Source: Crocinitomicaceae bacterium (GTDB lineage Bacteria > Bacteroidota > Bacteroidia > Flavobacteriales_D > Parvicellaceae). From it: DNA of 60,899 bases. Positions 1-7,201 of this stretch are shown here, piece after piece (the stretch's first letter is position 1; the number at the start of each line of letters is the position of its first letter). The stretch lies in assembly GCA_002723085.1 (NCBI GenBank), contig PBNK01000031.1:1-60899 (forward strand), given 5' to 3'. The notes beneath the pieces are model-generated. The model searched no databases and was not told the origin of the DNA. It saw nothing but the letters and a program-made list of their open reading frames with translations. A program made the position numbers and the translations under genes.

Positions 1-3
1 AAC

Positions 4-32
4 AAGCTTCAGTATTCTGGAGCTTTTTTTTT
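4..32 (+). terminator. Rho-independent terminator-like hairpin
   Basis: A 9-bp stem (positions 4-12 with 17-25, one G-T wobble) closes a 4-base loop and runs into an 8-T tract. It probably ends a transcript that begins left of the window. It lies only about two bases before tRNA-Val, so the tRNA either needs a promoter overlapping the hairpin or depends on read-through. Confidence 0.7.
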
Positions 33-33
33 A

Positions 34-108
34 GGGCAATTAGCTCAGTTGGTTTAGAGCGCTTGCTTGACAGGCAAGAGGTCACAAGTTCGAATCTTGT
101 ATTGCCCA
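34..108 (+). tRNA. tRNA-Val (anticodon GAC)
   Basis: A full cloverleaf can be drawn. The 7-bp acceptor stem pairs 34-40 with 101-107 and A108 is the discriminator. The D arm is GCTC/GAGC, the anticodon stem is CTTGC/GCAAG with loop TTGACAG, and the T arm carries the TTCGAAT core. The loop gives anticodon GAC, so this is valine. The 3' CCA is not encoded. Confidence 0.95.
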
Positions 109-291
109 CATTTCTGTTAAAGCTCTATTTTACAGGGCTTAAATAACTCTCTCTAAAATTCAATACTCTTATAATACTATCGCTTTTTTTTAGATTACAG
201 TATTTGGACAGAAATAAAATTATTAAGTTGATATTTAAGCAAGAAAATTTTACATTTAAATACTATTATTTATTAATCAAAAAAAATAAAA

Positions 292-711
292 ATGATAAAA
301 GAATTTTGCGATCAAAAAAAATATATGTTAATAGCTGCTGCTGTTGGAGTTATTTCTGCATTTCTCCCATGGGCATCTGTAAAAGCTGGTGGTTTTTCTG
401 TATCAGCTAATGGTTTAGACGGTGGCGATGGATATATTACAATAATCTTATTTGCGGCTGCTGGTTATTTAACTTTTAGAAATGAAAAATCTGAGGAGCT
501 TTCTGGGAATAACTTATATATGGTTGTTGGAGGTCTTGGATTAGCTGGACTTCTTGGGCTTTATGATTTAATAAATGCCAATTCTACTATGCCAGCTGGC
601 AACCCTTATGCATCTGTAAGTATTGGTATTGGATTGTATTTGACCGTTTTAGCAGGACTTGCTGGAGCTGCAATTCCGTTTGTTTTGAAAAACAATAAAA
701 ATAAAGAATAA
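292..711 (+). CDS. Small four-helix membrane protein, unknown function
   Basis: A 139-residue protein with about four hydrophobic segments (roughly residues 12-30, 49-62, 77-92 and 112-132) and Gly/Ala-rich loops. The N-terminus is short and charged and the C-terminus is Lys/Asn rich. I do not recognise a family with certainty; it resembles small uncharacterised Bacteroidota inner-membrane proteins. The ATG follows an A-rich leader, as is usual in this genome. The gene stands alone between tRNA-Val and a good terminator at 756-784, so it is probably monocistronic. An overlapping frame starting at 204 is a shadow. Confidence 0.75.
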   Translation: MIKEFCDQKKYMLIAAAVGVISAFLPWASVKAGGFSVSANGLDGGDGYITIILFAAAGYLTFRNEKSEELSGNNLYMVVGGLGLAGLLGLYDLINANSTMPAGNPYASVSIGIGLYLTVLAGLAGAAIPFVLKNNKNKE

Positions 712-755
712 TTTTTCTTAAATAAGATTATATTATTTCATTTTTAATTAAAATT

Positions 756-784
756 AGTCATCTACAATAGGTGACTTTTTTTTT
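756..784 (+). terminator. Rho-independent terminator of the 292-711 gene
   Basis: A 7-bp stem (756-762 with 770-776, one T-G wobble) with a 7-base loop runs straight into a tract of eight or more T residues. It lies 45 bases after the stop codon of the membrane protein. Confidence 0.85.
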
Positions 785-850
785 CAAAATTTTGTTGAGT
801 TAGTTTTTTTAAATTTTCATTTTGAATCAACAAAAAAAGAAAATAAAATT

Positions 851-888
851 ATTTTGTTTAATGTTGTATGTAAAATATTAAACAAAAT
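851..888. promoter_or_regulatory. Perfect 12-bp inverted repeat upstream of a small gene
   Basis: The arm ATTTTGTTTAAT (851-862) is repeated exactly as its reverse complement at 877-888, with a 14-base spacer. The right arm ends 11 bases before the start codon of the 66-residue gene at 900. A second, 9-bp inverted repeat (TTTTGTTGA at 790-798, TCAACAAAA at 827-835) lies just upstream. There is no T tract, so this is more likely an operator or 5'UTR hairpin than a terminator. Confidence 0.55.
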
Positions 889-899
889 TAAAAATCACC

Positions 900-1100
900 A
901 TGAAAAAAAACTCACTCAACATACATAGACAAACAAAAGATTCTCATTACGAAACGCAAACAAAAAGTAAAGAAATTTCAATAAACGAGTTATTGTATAA
1001 CTTTAAACTAAGTAAGACCAACGTAACAATATACGATGGAATTTCAGATTTTTTAAACTATGTTAAAAGTCAAGGTTTTAAAATGAAGATTTACAAATAA
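900..1100 (+). CDS. Small hypothetical protein (66 aa)
   Basis: A short basic protein with no membrane segment, signal peptide or motif that I recognise. The N-terminal 30 residues are hydrophilic and probably disordered; the C-terminal half (about residues 27-63) could form a small alpha/beta fold. Support for it being real comes from context: an ATG after an A-rich leader, two inverted repeats directly upstream, and a position just after a terminator and 27 bases before an apparent operon. It could be the first gene of that operon. No function is proposed. Confidence 0.5.
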   Translation: MKKNSLNIHRQTKDSHYETQTKSKEISINELLYNFKLSKTNVTIYDGISDFLNYVKSQGFKMKIYK

Positions 1101-1127
1101 TCGACTGACTAATTTACATTTCTGAAA

Positions 1128-1556
1128 ATGCTTGAATTTTTTTTTATTGCAACAACACTTTACGTAGGTCCATTTTGGTTTGCCATGCTTTTTAGCCCAA
1201 AAACTGATAAAACAAAAAAATTACTTGATAAGTCATATTTTTTCCTTGGACCAATTTTAATTTGGTTTGTTGTAATGACAATCTTTCCAAGTAATCTTGC
1301 TGATTTTTCTGAAAGTTTTAATAGCGAGGAAGGCTTTTTACTAGGTCTTGTCGGAGCTATGTCCTCCAAAGCTGGAATAACAGCTACGTGGGCTCATATG
1401 GTAGCTGGAGACATCTTTGCTACAAGATGGATATGGAAAAAATGCCTTGAGCATAATATCAATCCAATAGTAAGAACACTTTCAATTTTCTTTGGTGTTA
1501 TGCTAATGCCAATTGGAATCGTAATTTATTTAATATCAACATTTAACAAAAAATGA
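1128..1556 (+). CDS. ABA4-like (DUF4281) membrane protein
   Basis: A 142-residue protein with four predicted helices. The pattern matches the ABA4-like family: an N-terminal GPFWFAMLFSP segment near residues 14-24 and a block WAHMVAGDIFATRWIWK at 88-104, followed by a hydrophobic stretch containing MPIG. In plants ABA4 is required for neoxanthin formation; the bacterial homologues have no established reaction. The stop overlaps the start of the next gene (ATGA), which points to translational coupling. It may act on carotenoids or be membrane-structural. The family call is fairly firm; the function is unknown. Confidence 0.72.
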   Translation: MLEFFFIATTLYVGPFWFAMLFSPKTDKTKKLLDKSYFFLGPILIWFVVMTIFPSNLADFSESFNSEEGFLLGLVGAMSSKAGITATWAHMVAGDIFATRWIWKKCLEHNINPIVRTLSIFFGVMLMPIGIVIYLISTFNKK

Positions 1557-2101
1557 AATCTCTTAAAACAATTATTTGTACTGTTATTTTGATCAACTCA
1601 ATTCAAATTTATAGTCAAGATACATTATCAATAAAATTTAAGTTTTATAAACAACAACAAAAATCATTACTGTTACTATCAAGTTGGTCTGCTGTTAACT
1701 TAATTGCATCTCCAATTTTTTCAAATAACCTATACTCTGCAAAAACAAGTACAGATTATTTTCATCAAATGAATTTTAATTGGAACTTAATCAACGCTGG
1801 TATCGTAACTGCAAGTCACATTTTAGTACATAAAGACAATAAAAAACCTTGGAATCTTGATTTAATTTCAGAAAAAAAGAAAAAGGCGGAAAAAAGTATT
1901 TTGATCAACATGGGCTTAGATTTAATCTATGTAATATCAGGGTTTGCTTTAAATCAAACAGCCAAACCAAACAAAGACAATTTTGAAATTAATAAAGGAT
2001 ACGGAAGTTCTCTAATGATACAAGGCGGATATCTATTTTTATATGACGCCATATTTTTACATAGATTAAAAAAGATAGATGCTAAACCTAAATTTGATTA
2101 G
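1553..2101 (+). CDS. DUF6992-like conserved Bacteroidota protein
   Basis: A 182-residue protein with a cleavable-looking signal sequence (about residues 1-21), then amphipathic and hydrophobic helices separated by a basic loop (residues 103-115). The segments SWSAVNLIASP, DYFHQMNFNWNLINAG and the late GYGSSLMIQGGYLFLYD block recall the uncharacterised DUF6992 family, from memory. It overlaps the ABA4-like gene by 4 bases and is followed after 21 bases by the ferritin-like gene, so it is a middle gene of the 1128-2679 operon. Probably envelope-located; function unknown. Confidence 0.7.
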   Translation: MKSLKTIICTVILINSIQIYSQDTLSIKFKFYKQQQKSLLLLSSWSAVNLIASPIFSNNLYSAKTSTDYFHQMNFNWNLINAGIVTASHILVHKDNKKPWNLDLISEKKKKAEKSILINMGLDLIYVISGFALNQTAKPNKDNFEINKGYGSSLMIQGGYLFLYDAIFLHRLKKIDAKPKFD

Positions 2102-2122
2102 TTCAACTATAACTTAAACAAA

Positions 2123-2542
2123 ATGAATAACAATAAATTAATTGACAAACTAAACTATGCACTTGGTTGGGAACTTCGTGCAATAATTCTTTACTCTCAC
2201 TATTCTGCATATGTGAAGGGCATACAACGATTGCATTTATCAACCCATTTCAGTTCTGAAGCTACTGAATCTATTGGCCATGCAAATATTGTAAGATCAG
2301 CTATTGTAAAATTAGGTGGAAAAGTAATCACAGATAGAAATTCTCAGGAAATTATCCATACATCAGAATATGTTGAAATGTTAAAATTTGCGTTTGATAC
2401 AGAAAAAAAAGCCAGTGAAATTTACAATGAAATTTTAGAAGAATTAAAAAACTTTAATGACGATGAGTTATACGATTCTATTGAAAACATATATTTTGCT
2501 GAACTGAGAAGTGTAGAAGAGGTAAGAATGCTTTTAAATTAA
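2123..2542 (+). CDS. Ferritin-like (bacterioferritin/Dps-type) protein
   Basis: A 139-residue all-helical protein. Helix A carries WELRAIILYSHY with Glu17, helix B has SSEATESIGHA (Glu46, Glu49, His53), and the third and fourth helices have acidic patches near residues 92-104 and IYFAELRSVEEV at the end. This is the ferritin-like four-helix layout used for iron storage or oxidation. The ligand pattern is not canonical: the helix B Glu-to-His spacing is ExxxH rather than ExxH, and the His expected in the last helix is Ser. It may be a degenerate or altered diiron site. It is translationally coupled (TAATG) to the DUF2256 gene. Confidence 0.65.
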   Translation: MNNNKLIDKLNYALGWELRAIILYSHYSAYVKGIQRLHLSTHFSSEATESIGHANIVRSAIVKLGGKVITDRNSQEIIHTSEYVEMLKFAFDTEKKASEIYNEILEELKNFNDDELYDSIENIYFAELRSVEEVRMLLN

Positions 2543-2679
2543 TGAAAAACCCAAAGCAAGAAAAAGTTTGTCTTGTGTGTGAAAAGCCCTTTTCTTGGAG
2601 AAAAAAATGGAAAAAAGATTGGGAAAATGTAAAGTATTGCAGTAAAAAATGTAAATCAAACAAAAAATCAACTTTTTAA
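2542..2679 (+). CDS. DUF2256 small zinc-ribbon-like protein (45 aa)
   Basis: A 45-residue open reading frame whose ATG overlaps the stop of the ferritin-like gene (TAATG). It has a two-pair cysteine arrangement, Cys10/Cys13 and Cys33/Cys37, with the intervening PFSWRKKWKKDWENVKYCS block typical of DUF2256. Proteins of this family are small probable zinc binders that often sit next to cryptochrome/photolyase genes in other bacteria (recalled, not checked here). It ends at TAA 2677-2679. Gene callers with a length cutoff would miss it. Confidence 0.85.
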   Translation: MKNPKQEKVCLVCEKPFSWRKKWKKDWENVKYCSKKCKSNKKSTF

Positions 2680-2742
2680 TTAACTACTAAAGCATACACT
2701 AAAAATATAAATAACAATTTTTTTTTTTAGTAAATTAGTAAT

Positions 2743-3291
2743 ATGAAGAAAATACTAACAATAGCATTAACAGTAGTTTCAATTAACTTAATTAGCCAAA
2801 GTTTTGCAGTTCAAGAAAACAACATGTCTTTATCTGGTCAATATACAGATAATGATTTCTCAAAAAACACTTTTCTTGAAGCTTTTTTAGACGACTCTTT
2901 AACTTGGGAAATAGTTGTTGATTCAATGCCTTCTACATGGGAGTTTTCCAATTGTTTTCCTACTTGCTATACTGTTGGTGTAACCAGTGGAGATTTAGTT
3001 ATTTCAAACGGTCAAAGTTATTACCTAAATTGCCATATTTATCCCAATAATACCGCTGGTGAAGGTATAATTACAATGAAAATTAGTAGCATTACAGGAA
3101 CTACAGAATTTGTTACTTGGCATGGTGTTGCAGGAAATGTTGGTATAATAAATGATTTTTTTAATCAAAAGGATAAAATCAAACGGATATACAACTTAAA
3201 TGGACAAATTGTAAATGATTTAATCCCAAATAATATTTATATAATAGAGCTACAAAATGGTTTGATTTATAAAACTTTTGTAACCAACTAA
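2743..3291 (+). CDS. Secreted protein with a type IX (type A) C-terminal sorting domain
   Basis: A 182-residue protein with an N-terminal signal peptide (about residues 1-22), a central beta-rich domain of unknown function containing two close cysteines (residues 67-71 region) and a third near 98, and a C-terminal module (about residues 145-182). That module follows the T9SS type A pattern: IYNLNGQIV, a turn, IYIIELQNG, then a closing strand. The protein is therefore predicted to cross the outer membrane by the Gld/Por machinery encoded at 36.6-43.1 kb. It is short for a T9SS cargo. The role of the N-terminal domain is unknown. Confidence 0.75.
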   Translation: MKKILTIALTVVSINLISQSFAVQENNMSLSGQYTDNDFSKNTFLEAFLDDSLTWEIVVDSMPSTWEFSNCFPTCYTVGVTSGDLVISNGQSYYLNCHIYPNNTAGEGIITMKISSITGTTEFVTWHGVAGNVGIINDFFNQKDKIKRIYNLNGQIVNDLIPNNIYIIELQNGLIYKTFVTN

Positions 3292-3344
3292 TATAAAATA
3301 CTACACCATGTTTTTAGTATATTAGATAAAATGAACTTAGTATT

Positions 3345-3584
3345 ATGAGTTGGGAAATTTCAAAAAATAAACTGGTAAAATCATTCAAATTTGAAGATTT
3401 CGTTCAGGCATTGCATTTCATTAACAAAGTAGGGAAAATCTCAGAAAAAATTAATCATCATCCAAAAATTACAAACGTTTACAACGTTGTAGAACTTGAA
3501 CTATGGACACACACCAAAAATGGCATCACCAAGCTAGATCATGAACTTGCTGAAGAAATTGATAATATAAAACAACAAGATTAA
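3345..3584 (+). CDS. 4a-hydroxytetrahydrobiopterin dehydratase (pterin carbinolamine dehydratase)
   Basis: A 79-residue protein with the family signature: SEKINHHPKITNVYNVVELELWTHTKNGIT, with the His-His-Pro trio at residues 38-40, and the following TKLDHELAEEID helix. The enzyme dehydrates 4a-hydroxy-tetrahydropterin, recycling pterin cofactor after aromatic amino acid hydroxylation. It is somewhat shorter than typical members (about 95 residues), lacking part of the N-terminal region, but the catalytic His core is complete. No hydroxylase gene lies in the window. It converges with the 3581-3886 gene, whose end overlaps by four bases. Confidence 0.9.
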   Translation: MSWEISKNKLVKSFKFEDFVQALHFINKVGKISEKINHHPKITNVYNVVELELWTHTKNGITKLDHELAEEIDNIKQQD

Positions 3585-3886
3585 CCCTTAAAAAGAAATC
3601 CCAATCCTACTCTTTTAAGAAACTTTTTTTCAAAATTCCAAAAAAATCTAAATTGTCCGAATACAAAACCAACTAATGGAAGCGTAGTTTGATAAACAAT
3701 AAAAATCAATACAATCCTTAATGGCCAATACATCACTGGATGTATTAATTCTTCCGTAAGGCCCAACCAATTTGTTAAGGGCTTTGCTACCCAAGCTGCA
3801 AAAGAGCCATTAATAGCAAAGACAATAAAAATTAGAAGTATTTGAAAATTAGAAGTTATACCCCAACGCTCTTTTAGTTTTTGCAT
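3581..3886 (-). CDS. DUF6787-like small membrane protein
   Basis: A 101-residue protein with an N-terminal KLKERWG motif, two hydrophobic helices (about residues 15-35 and 53-76), and a C-terminal FGQFRFFWNFEKKFLKR segment. That order matches a small Bacteroidota family I recall as DUF6787. Function is unknown. It reads towards the pterin dehydratase gene and overlaps its end. A TAnnTTTG-type element (minus strand of 3906-3913) lies about 20 bases before the start, although no clear -33 TTG accompanies it. Confidence 0.75.
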   Translation of the reverse strand: MQKLKERWGITSNFQILLIFIVFAINGSFAAWVAKPLTNWLGLTEELIHPVMYWPLRIVLIFIVYQTTLPLVGFVFGQFRFFWNFEKKFLKRVGLGFLFKG

Positions 3887-3938
3887 AATATCATTAAATG
3901 AATTGCAAAACTAATGCTTCATTTTAAGTTTAAAAAAA

Positions 3939-5273
3939 TTATTTTTTGGAAAAATAATAAATTGCAAATCCTGGAACAAGAGTAATTATACACCATAAAA
4001 TTTTCATTGGATCTGAACTAAAGAAATACAAAAGCATCCATATAGATAGTGCAATAAATAAAATAGGAGTAAAAGGGTAACCCCAACATTTAACACCTAG
4101 TTTGTTTTCAACACCCCTTATTCGAATAATAAAAACACCTGCAACCGTCATTATTGAGAAAAGAGTTAAGGTTATGCCTATATATTCTATCATATCTTTA
4201 AAAGATGAAAAAACTACTAAAACAGATGAAATAACAGCTAAAAATAAAATGGCTGAAACAGGGTTTCCATTGCTGTTTTTAGAACCTAATTTTTTAAAAA
4301 AACTATAATCTTTACCAATTTGCTCAGCAACTCTCGGACCAGCAATCATCATAGCGCTAACTCCAGAAAACAAAGCAATTGAAAAAAATGCACTAAAAAC
4401 TAAAGCAATATCATTACCTAAAACTTTTTGCATAACAACATTACCAACATCTGGTTGACCATTTAATTCATCAAAAGTAGCCACATACATAAAAACAAAA
4501 TTTAATAGTACGTAAATTACTGTTACAACTATTGTCCCTACAATTAAAGAAAAAGGAAGATTCTTTTTGGGGTTTTCTAAATCATCAATTATATAAGAAC
4601 TTGCATTCCACCCGCTGTATGAAAACATCACCCAAACCAATGACCCAGCAAACGACATACTAAATATTGTATCAACGCTAATATTACTTGGTGAAAAATT
4701 AATTTGACTTGGTTCATAGCTATTCATAAAAAAAGGAATTGTAATTATACCAACAATTAAAGCAAGCTTTAAAAAAGTAATGTAATTCTGGAAAATACCT
4801 CCAACTTTGACACCCCTCATATGAATTAAAGTAACCAACAATATTACTCCCAATGCTATAATCTTTTGAATAGACATTTCTAATCCAATTATTAAAATAA
4901 CATATGAATCAGAAACCTCAAAAAGAGGAAGAACATAATCACCAATAGCTAAAGCCAAGGCTGCTATTGCCGCTGAAAAACCTACAATTAAAGAAATCCA
5001 TCCGCTCAAAAAACCTAAAATAGGATGATATAAATCTGATAGAAAAGAATATTCTCCACCTGACCTATTGACTGTACTTGCCACTTCACTATACGCAAAT
5101 GCTCCGCATAAAGACAGCATTCCTCCAATAACCCATATTACCAGTATTGAAAAAGCATCAGGTATAGCATTATCCATCACCTGAAATCCAATAGCTGTAA
5201 AAATTCCTGTTCCAATCATGTTTGCAATAACCATATTTACAGCAACAGATTTTGTGTACTTTTGAGTTATCAT
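3939..5273 (-). CDS. APC-superfamily amino acid permease
   Basis: A 444-residue protein with about twelve transmembrane helices. The N-terminal helix has the APC signature NMIGTGIFTAIGF (residues 18-30), in which the unwound GxG segment binds the substrate amino or carboxyl group. Helix 3 contains the GGEYSFLSDLYHP stretch and a later conserved FSYSGWNASSYI lies near residues 217-228. The protein probably imports or exchanges amino acids at the inner membrane; the substrate cannot be read from the sequence. It appears monocistronic. Confidence 0.9.
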   Translation of the reverse strand: MITQKYTKSVAVNMVIANMIGTGIFTAIGFQVMDNAIPDAFSILVIWVIGGMLSLCGAFAYSEVASTVNRSGGEYSFLSDLYHPILGFLSGWISLIVGFSAAIAALALAIGDYVLPLFEVSDSYVILIIGLEMSIQKIIALGVILLVTLIHMRGVKVGGIFQNYITFLKLALIVGIITIPFFMNSYEPSQINFSPSNISVDTIFSMSFAGSLVWVMFSYSGWNASSYIIDDLENPKKNLPFSLIVGTIVVTVIYVLLNFVFMYVATFDELNGQPDVGNVVMQKVLGNDIALVFSAFFSIALFSGVSAMMIAGPRVAEQIGKDYSFFKKLGSKNSNGNPVSAILFLAVISSVLVVFSSFKDMIEYIGITLTLFSIMTVAGVFIIRIRGVENKLGVKCWGYPFTPILFIALSIWMLLYFFSSDPMKILWCIITLVPGFAIYYFSKK

Positions 5274-5358
5274 TTAGATTTAAAGGTTAGATTTTTTTGA
5301 CATAGATATCCTACACTAAATTTTTTAGTGAATTACATTTAAATAATGAATTACGGTT

Positions 5359-5574
5359 TTAGGCTACTAATTTACCATTAACAAAAAAGAGTGGCTGATG
5401 GCCTTCTCTTTTTAAACAAGCCTTGTAATTTCCTTTATAACCAATCATAGAAGCTATTACGCATGCTCTTGTAGTACTGTAACATGGCGTTCCATATCCA
5501 ATGGTTTCATGCATGTTTTCAGTTTTCAACCAATGAAGGTGCTTTTCGCTTATTTGAATTATAGTATTCATCAT
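5359..5574 (-). CDS. Small Cys/His-containing hypothetical protein (71 aa)
   Basis: A 71-residue soluble protein of unknown family. It has an N-terminal HLHWLKTENMHETIGYGTPCYSTTRACV stretch (two His, two Cys at about residues 31 and 38), a third Cys near residue 53 and a hydrophobic C-terminal strand FFVNGKLVA. Two ATGs in a row open the frame. It is divergent from the lipoprotein gene at 5806 across the only AT-rich spacer of more than 200 bases. No promoter is obvious. It may be a genuine orphan gene. Confidence 0.5.
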   Translation of the reverse strand: MMNTIIQISEKHLHWLKTENMHETIGYGTPCYSTTRACVIASMIGYKGNYKACLKREGHQPLFFVNGKLVA

Positions 5575-5653
5575 AAATAGTTTTAGTTAATAATTATAAT
5601 TAATGTGTCTTAACTAATTTATACATTGAAAATAGGAGATTTTAATACTTAAT

Positions 5654-5670
5654 TTATCCACATAGGATAA
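5654..5670. promoter_or_regulatory. Palindrome TTATCC-N5-GGATAA in a divergent spacer
   Basis: A 6-bp inverted repeat with a 5-base spacer in the 231-base region between divergent genes 5359-5574 and 5806-6210. The left half with its spacer also reads TTATCCACA, a consensus DnaA box, and a one-mismatch copy (TTATTTACA) is at 5703-5711. Its symmetry and divergent-promoter position fit an operator better than an origin. Confidence 0.35.
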
Positions 5671-5805
5671 TCACTGTACACACCCTTATGTTGAAAAGCA
5701 AATTATTTACACACTAAAAATATAATGTTATATATTTACCTAAACAGATGATTTATATTTAATAATTAACAATAACTCAACTCCTTAAATAAGCAAAGTA
5801 TTATC

Positions 5806-6210
5806 ATGAAAAACACCACTTATCTTATACTATTTTTATTTGTAATAACATCATTTATATCATGCAAAAAATCTCCAGGTATTGGAGGACAAGCTTCCAT
5901 TTTAGGAAATATAAAGGTAAATAACATAAACATTCTTGGTGACACTATTGCTACATATGATGCCCAAGATTTAGATGTGTTTATAGTATATGGAAACTTA
6001 AATAATACTTATGATGACGACACAAAAACCAGTTACGATGGTTCTTTTGAATTTAATTTTTTAAATGCTGGTGAATACGAAGTTTTTGTTTACAGCGATT
6101 GTGCAGATTGCCCAAATGGACAAGACAGTGTTATTATTATAAATACTACAATACAAGACAATAATGAAGTGAAAGATATAGGTACCATTAATATAGCTAA
6201 TTACTTATAA
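5806..6210 (+). CDS. Lipoprotein with carboxypeptidase-regulatory-like fold
   Basis: A 134-residue protein with a lipoprotein signal: a hydrophobic stretch ending in SFISC with Cys at about residue 20, followed by KK and Gly-rich residues. The mature part is beta-rich with the pattern TSYDGSFEFNFLNAGEYEVFVYSDC, typical of carboxypeptidase regulatory or CarboxypepD_reg-like domains in Bacteroidota surface lipoproteins. It is 5 bases upstream of the DUF2490 gene, so the two are probably co-transcribed. It is probably anchored in a membrane; partner and ligand are unknown. Confidence 0.8.
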   Translation: MKNTTYLILFLFVITSFISCKKSPGIGGQASILGNIKVNNINILGDTIATYDAQDLDVFIVYGNLNNTYDDDTKTSYDGSFEFNFLNAGEYEVFVYSDCADCPNGQDSVIIINTTIQDNNEVKDIGTINIANYL

Positions 6211-6215
6211 AAAGC

Positions 6216-6863
6216 ATGCGAAATATTTGCGCAATATTTCTTCTAATTCCTTTATTTGGAATTTCCCAAATCCCTGAAGATTTTGGCAGTTGGACAAAAA
6301 CAAGTTTTAATTTGAAATTGAATAAAAAAACAAGTTTTAATTTGAAAACTGAGCTTCGTACAGTTGACAATTCCCAAAAAATTAAACAAACATATACTCA
6401 ACTTTCATTTGATAGAAAAATCAATAAAAACATATCCACTTCTTTTGCGTGGAGACTTAGGTTTTTAAATAAAGAATATAATTACTTACTAAATATTCGT
6501 TTTCATAACGACTTAACTTTAAAAGATAAAATAGGAGATTTTTATGTCTATTTTAGACTTAGAACGCAATACAATATTGACCCAATAGGTTTAAATGAAT
6601 TTTATGAAAGAACCCGATTCAAATTAAAATACAATATCAATAAAAACACCTCCACATACCTATATAATGAATTTTATTTTTTAATGAATGAGCCTAGTGA
6701 AAACTCTAATTTTAATAAAAATCGTTTTGGAGCTGGGCTAAAATATAAAATTAATTCAACGTTAGATCTACATTTAAAATACTTAAGAATACGTGATTTT
6801 AATATTGAAAACCCAATGATAATCAACATAATTGGCTTAGGCGTTTCAATTGACTTAAACTAA
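6216..6863 (+). CDS. DUF2490 outer-membrane beta-barrel-like protein
   Basis: A 215-residue protein with a signal peptide (about residues 1-17) followed by amphipathic beta strands: GSWTKTSFNLKLNKKTSFNLKTELR, then RLRFLNKEYNYLLNIRFHNDL and a C-terminal strand ending in hydrophobics. This is the DUF2490 layout, a small predicted outer-membrane barrel found in Bacteroidota. The opening contains a short tandem duplication (KTSFNLK twice, DNA copies near 6297-6350). It follows the lipoprotein gene by 5 bases. Function is unknown. Confidence 0.75.
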   Translation: MRNICAIFLLIPLFGISQIPEDFGSWTKTSFNLKLNKKTSFNLKTELRTVDNSQKIKQTYTQLSFDRKINKNISTSFAWRLRFLNKEYNYLLNIRFHNDLTLKDKIGDFYVYFRLRTQYNIDPIGLNEFYERTRFKLKYNINKNTSTYLYNEFYFLMNEPSENSNFNKNRFGAGLKYKINSTLDLHLKYLRIRDFNIENPMIINIIGLGVSIDLN

Positions 6864-7198
6864 TGAAGCTTTTCATTGTTTTTGTGTCTATCAACGTCTC
6901 TTTTTGTTTTTTTTAATAAATTTTGTTGTAATGCCGTTTCCATATCAACTCCAGTTTGATTAGCCAAACAAAGAAGTACAAACATCACATCTGCCAGTTC
7001 ATCTGCAAGATTTTTATCTTCATCAGATGCTTTCTCACTTTGTTCTCCATATCTTCTAGCAATAATTCTTGCCACCTCTCCTACTTCTTCTGTTAAAATT
7101 GCCATATTAGTCAATTCACTAAAATACCTAACTCCAATGGAGTTTATCCATTCATCTACTGAATTTTGTGCCTCTTTCAATGTCATAGTTTTTATCAT
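6860..7198 (-). CDS. MazG-like nucleotide pyrophosphohydrolase
   Basis: A 112-residue protein with the all-alpha NTP-PPase motif: LTEEVGEVARIIARRYGE (EExxE, about residues 36-40) and a second metal-binding helix DKNLADELADVMFVLLCLAN (ExxD, about residues 67-71). Such enzymes hydrolyse (d)NTPs to the monophosphate and pyrophosphate, often as house-cleaning enzymes. It is the third gene of a tight minus-strand operon rsgA-dtd-this gene with 3-base gaps, a common order in Flavobacteriales. The exact nucleotide substrate is unknown. The 3' end overlaps the convergent DUF2490 gene by 4 bases. Confidence 0.88.
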   Translation of the reverse strand: MIKTMTLKEAQNSVDEWINSIGVRYFSELTNMAILTEEVGEVARIIARRYGEQSEKASDEDKNLADELADVMFVLLCLANQTGVDMETALQQNLLKKTKRDVDRHKNNEKLH

Positions 7199-7201
7199 TA
7201 A

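Noticed and set aside
120-140. Hairpin after tRNA-Val (AAGCTCT/AGGGCTT) as terminator
   Set aside because: Stem of 7 bp with a wobble but no T tract follows.
204-410. Overlapping 68-residue frame before and inside the first membrane protein
   Set aside because: It overlaps the better-supported 292-711 gene in another frame and is Ile/Lys/Cys-rich by composition only.
5305-5330. Short hairpin CACTAAA/TTTAGTG after the 71-residue gene as terminator
   Set aside because: No T tract on either strand and very AT-rich; too weak to call.
5654-5711. Chromosomal replication origin
   Set aside because: Only one exact DnaA box and one near match, no dnaA/dnaN or typical origin genes; the first box is part of a palindrome.
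6297-6350. Tandem repeat of about 24-30 bases in the DUF2490 gene as a mobile or CRISPR repeat
   Set aside because: Only two copies, in frame, encoding KTSFNLK twice; a local duplication in a beta strand.
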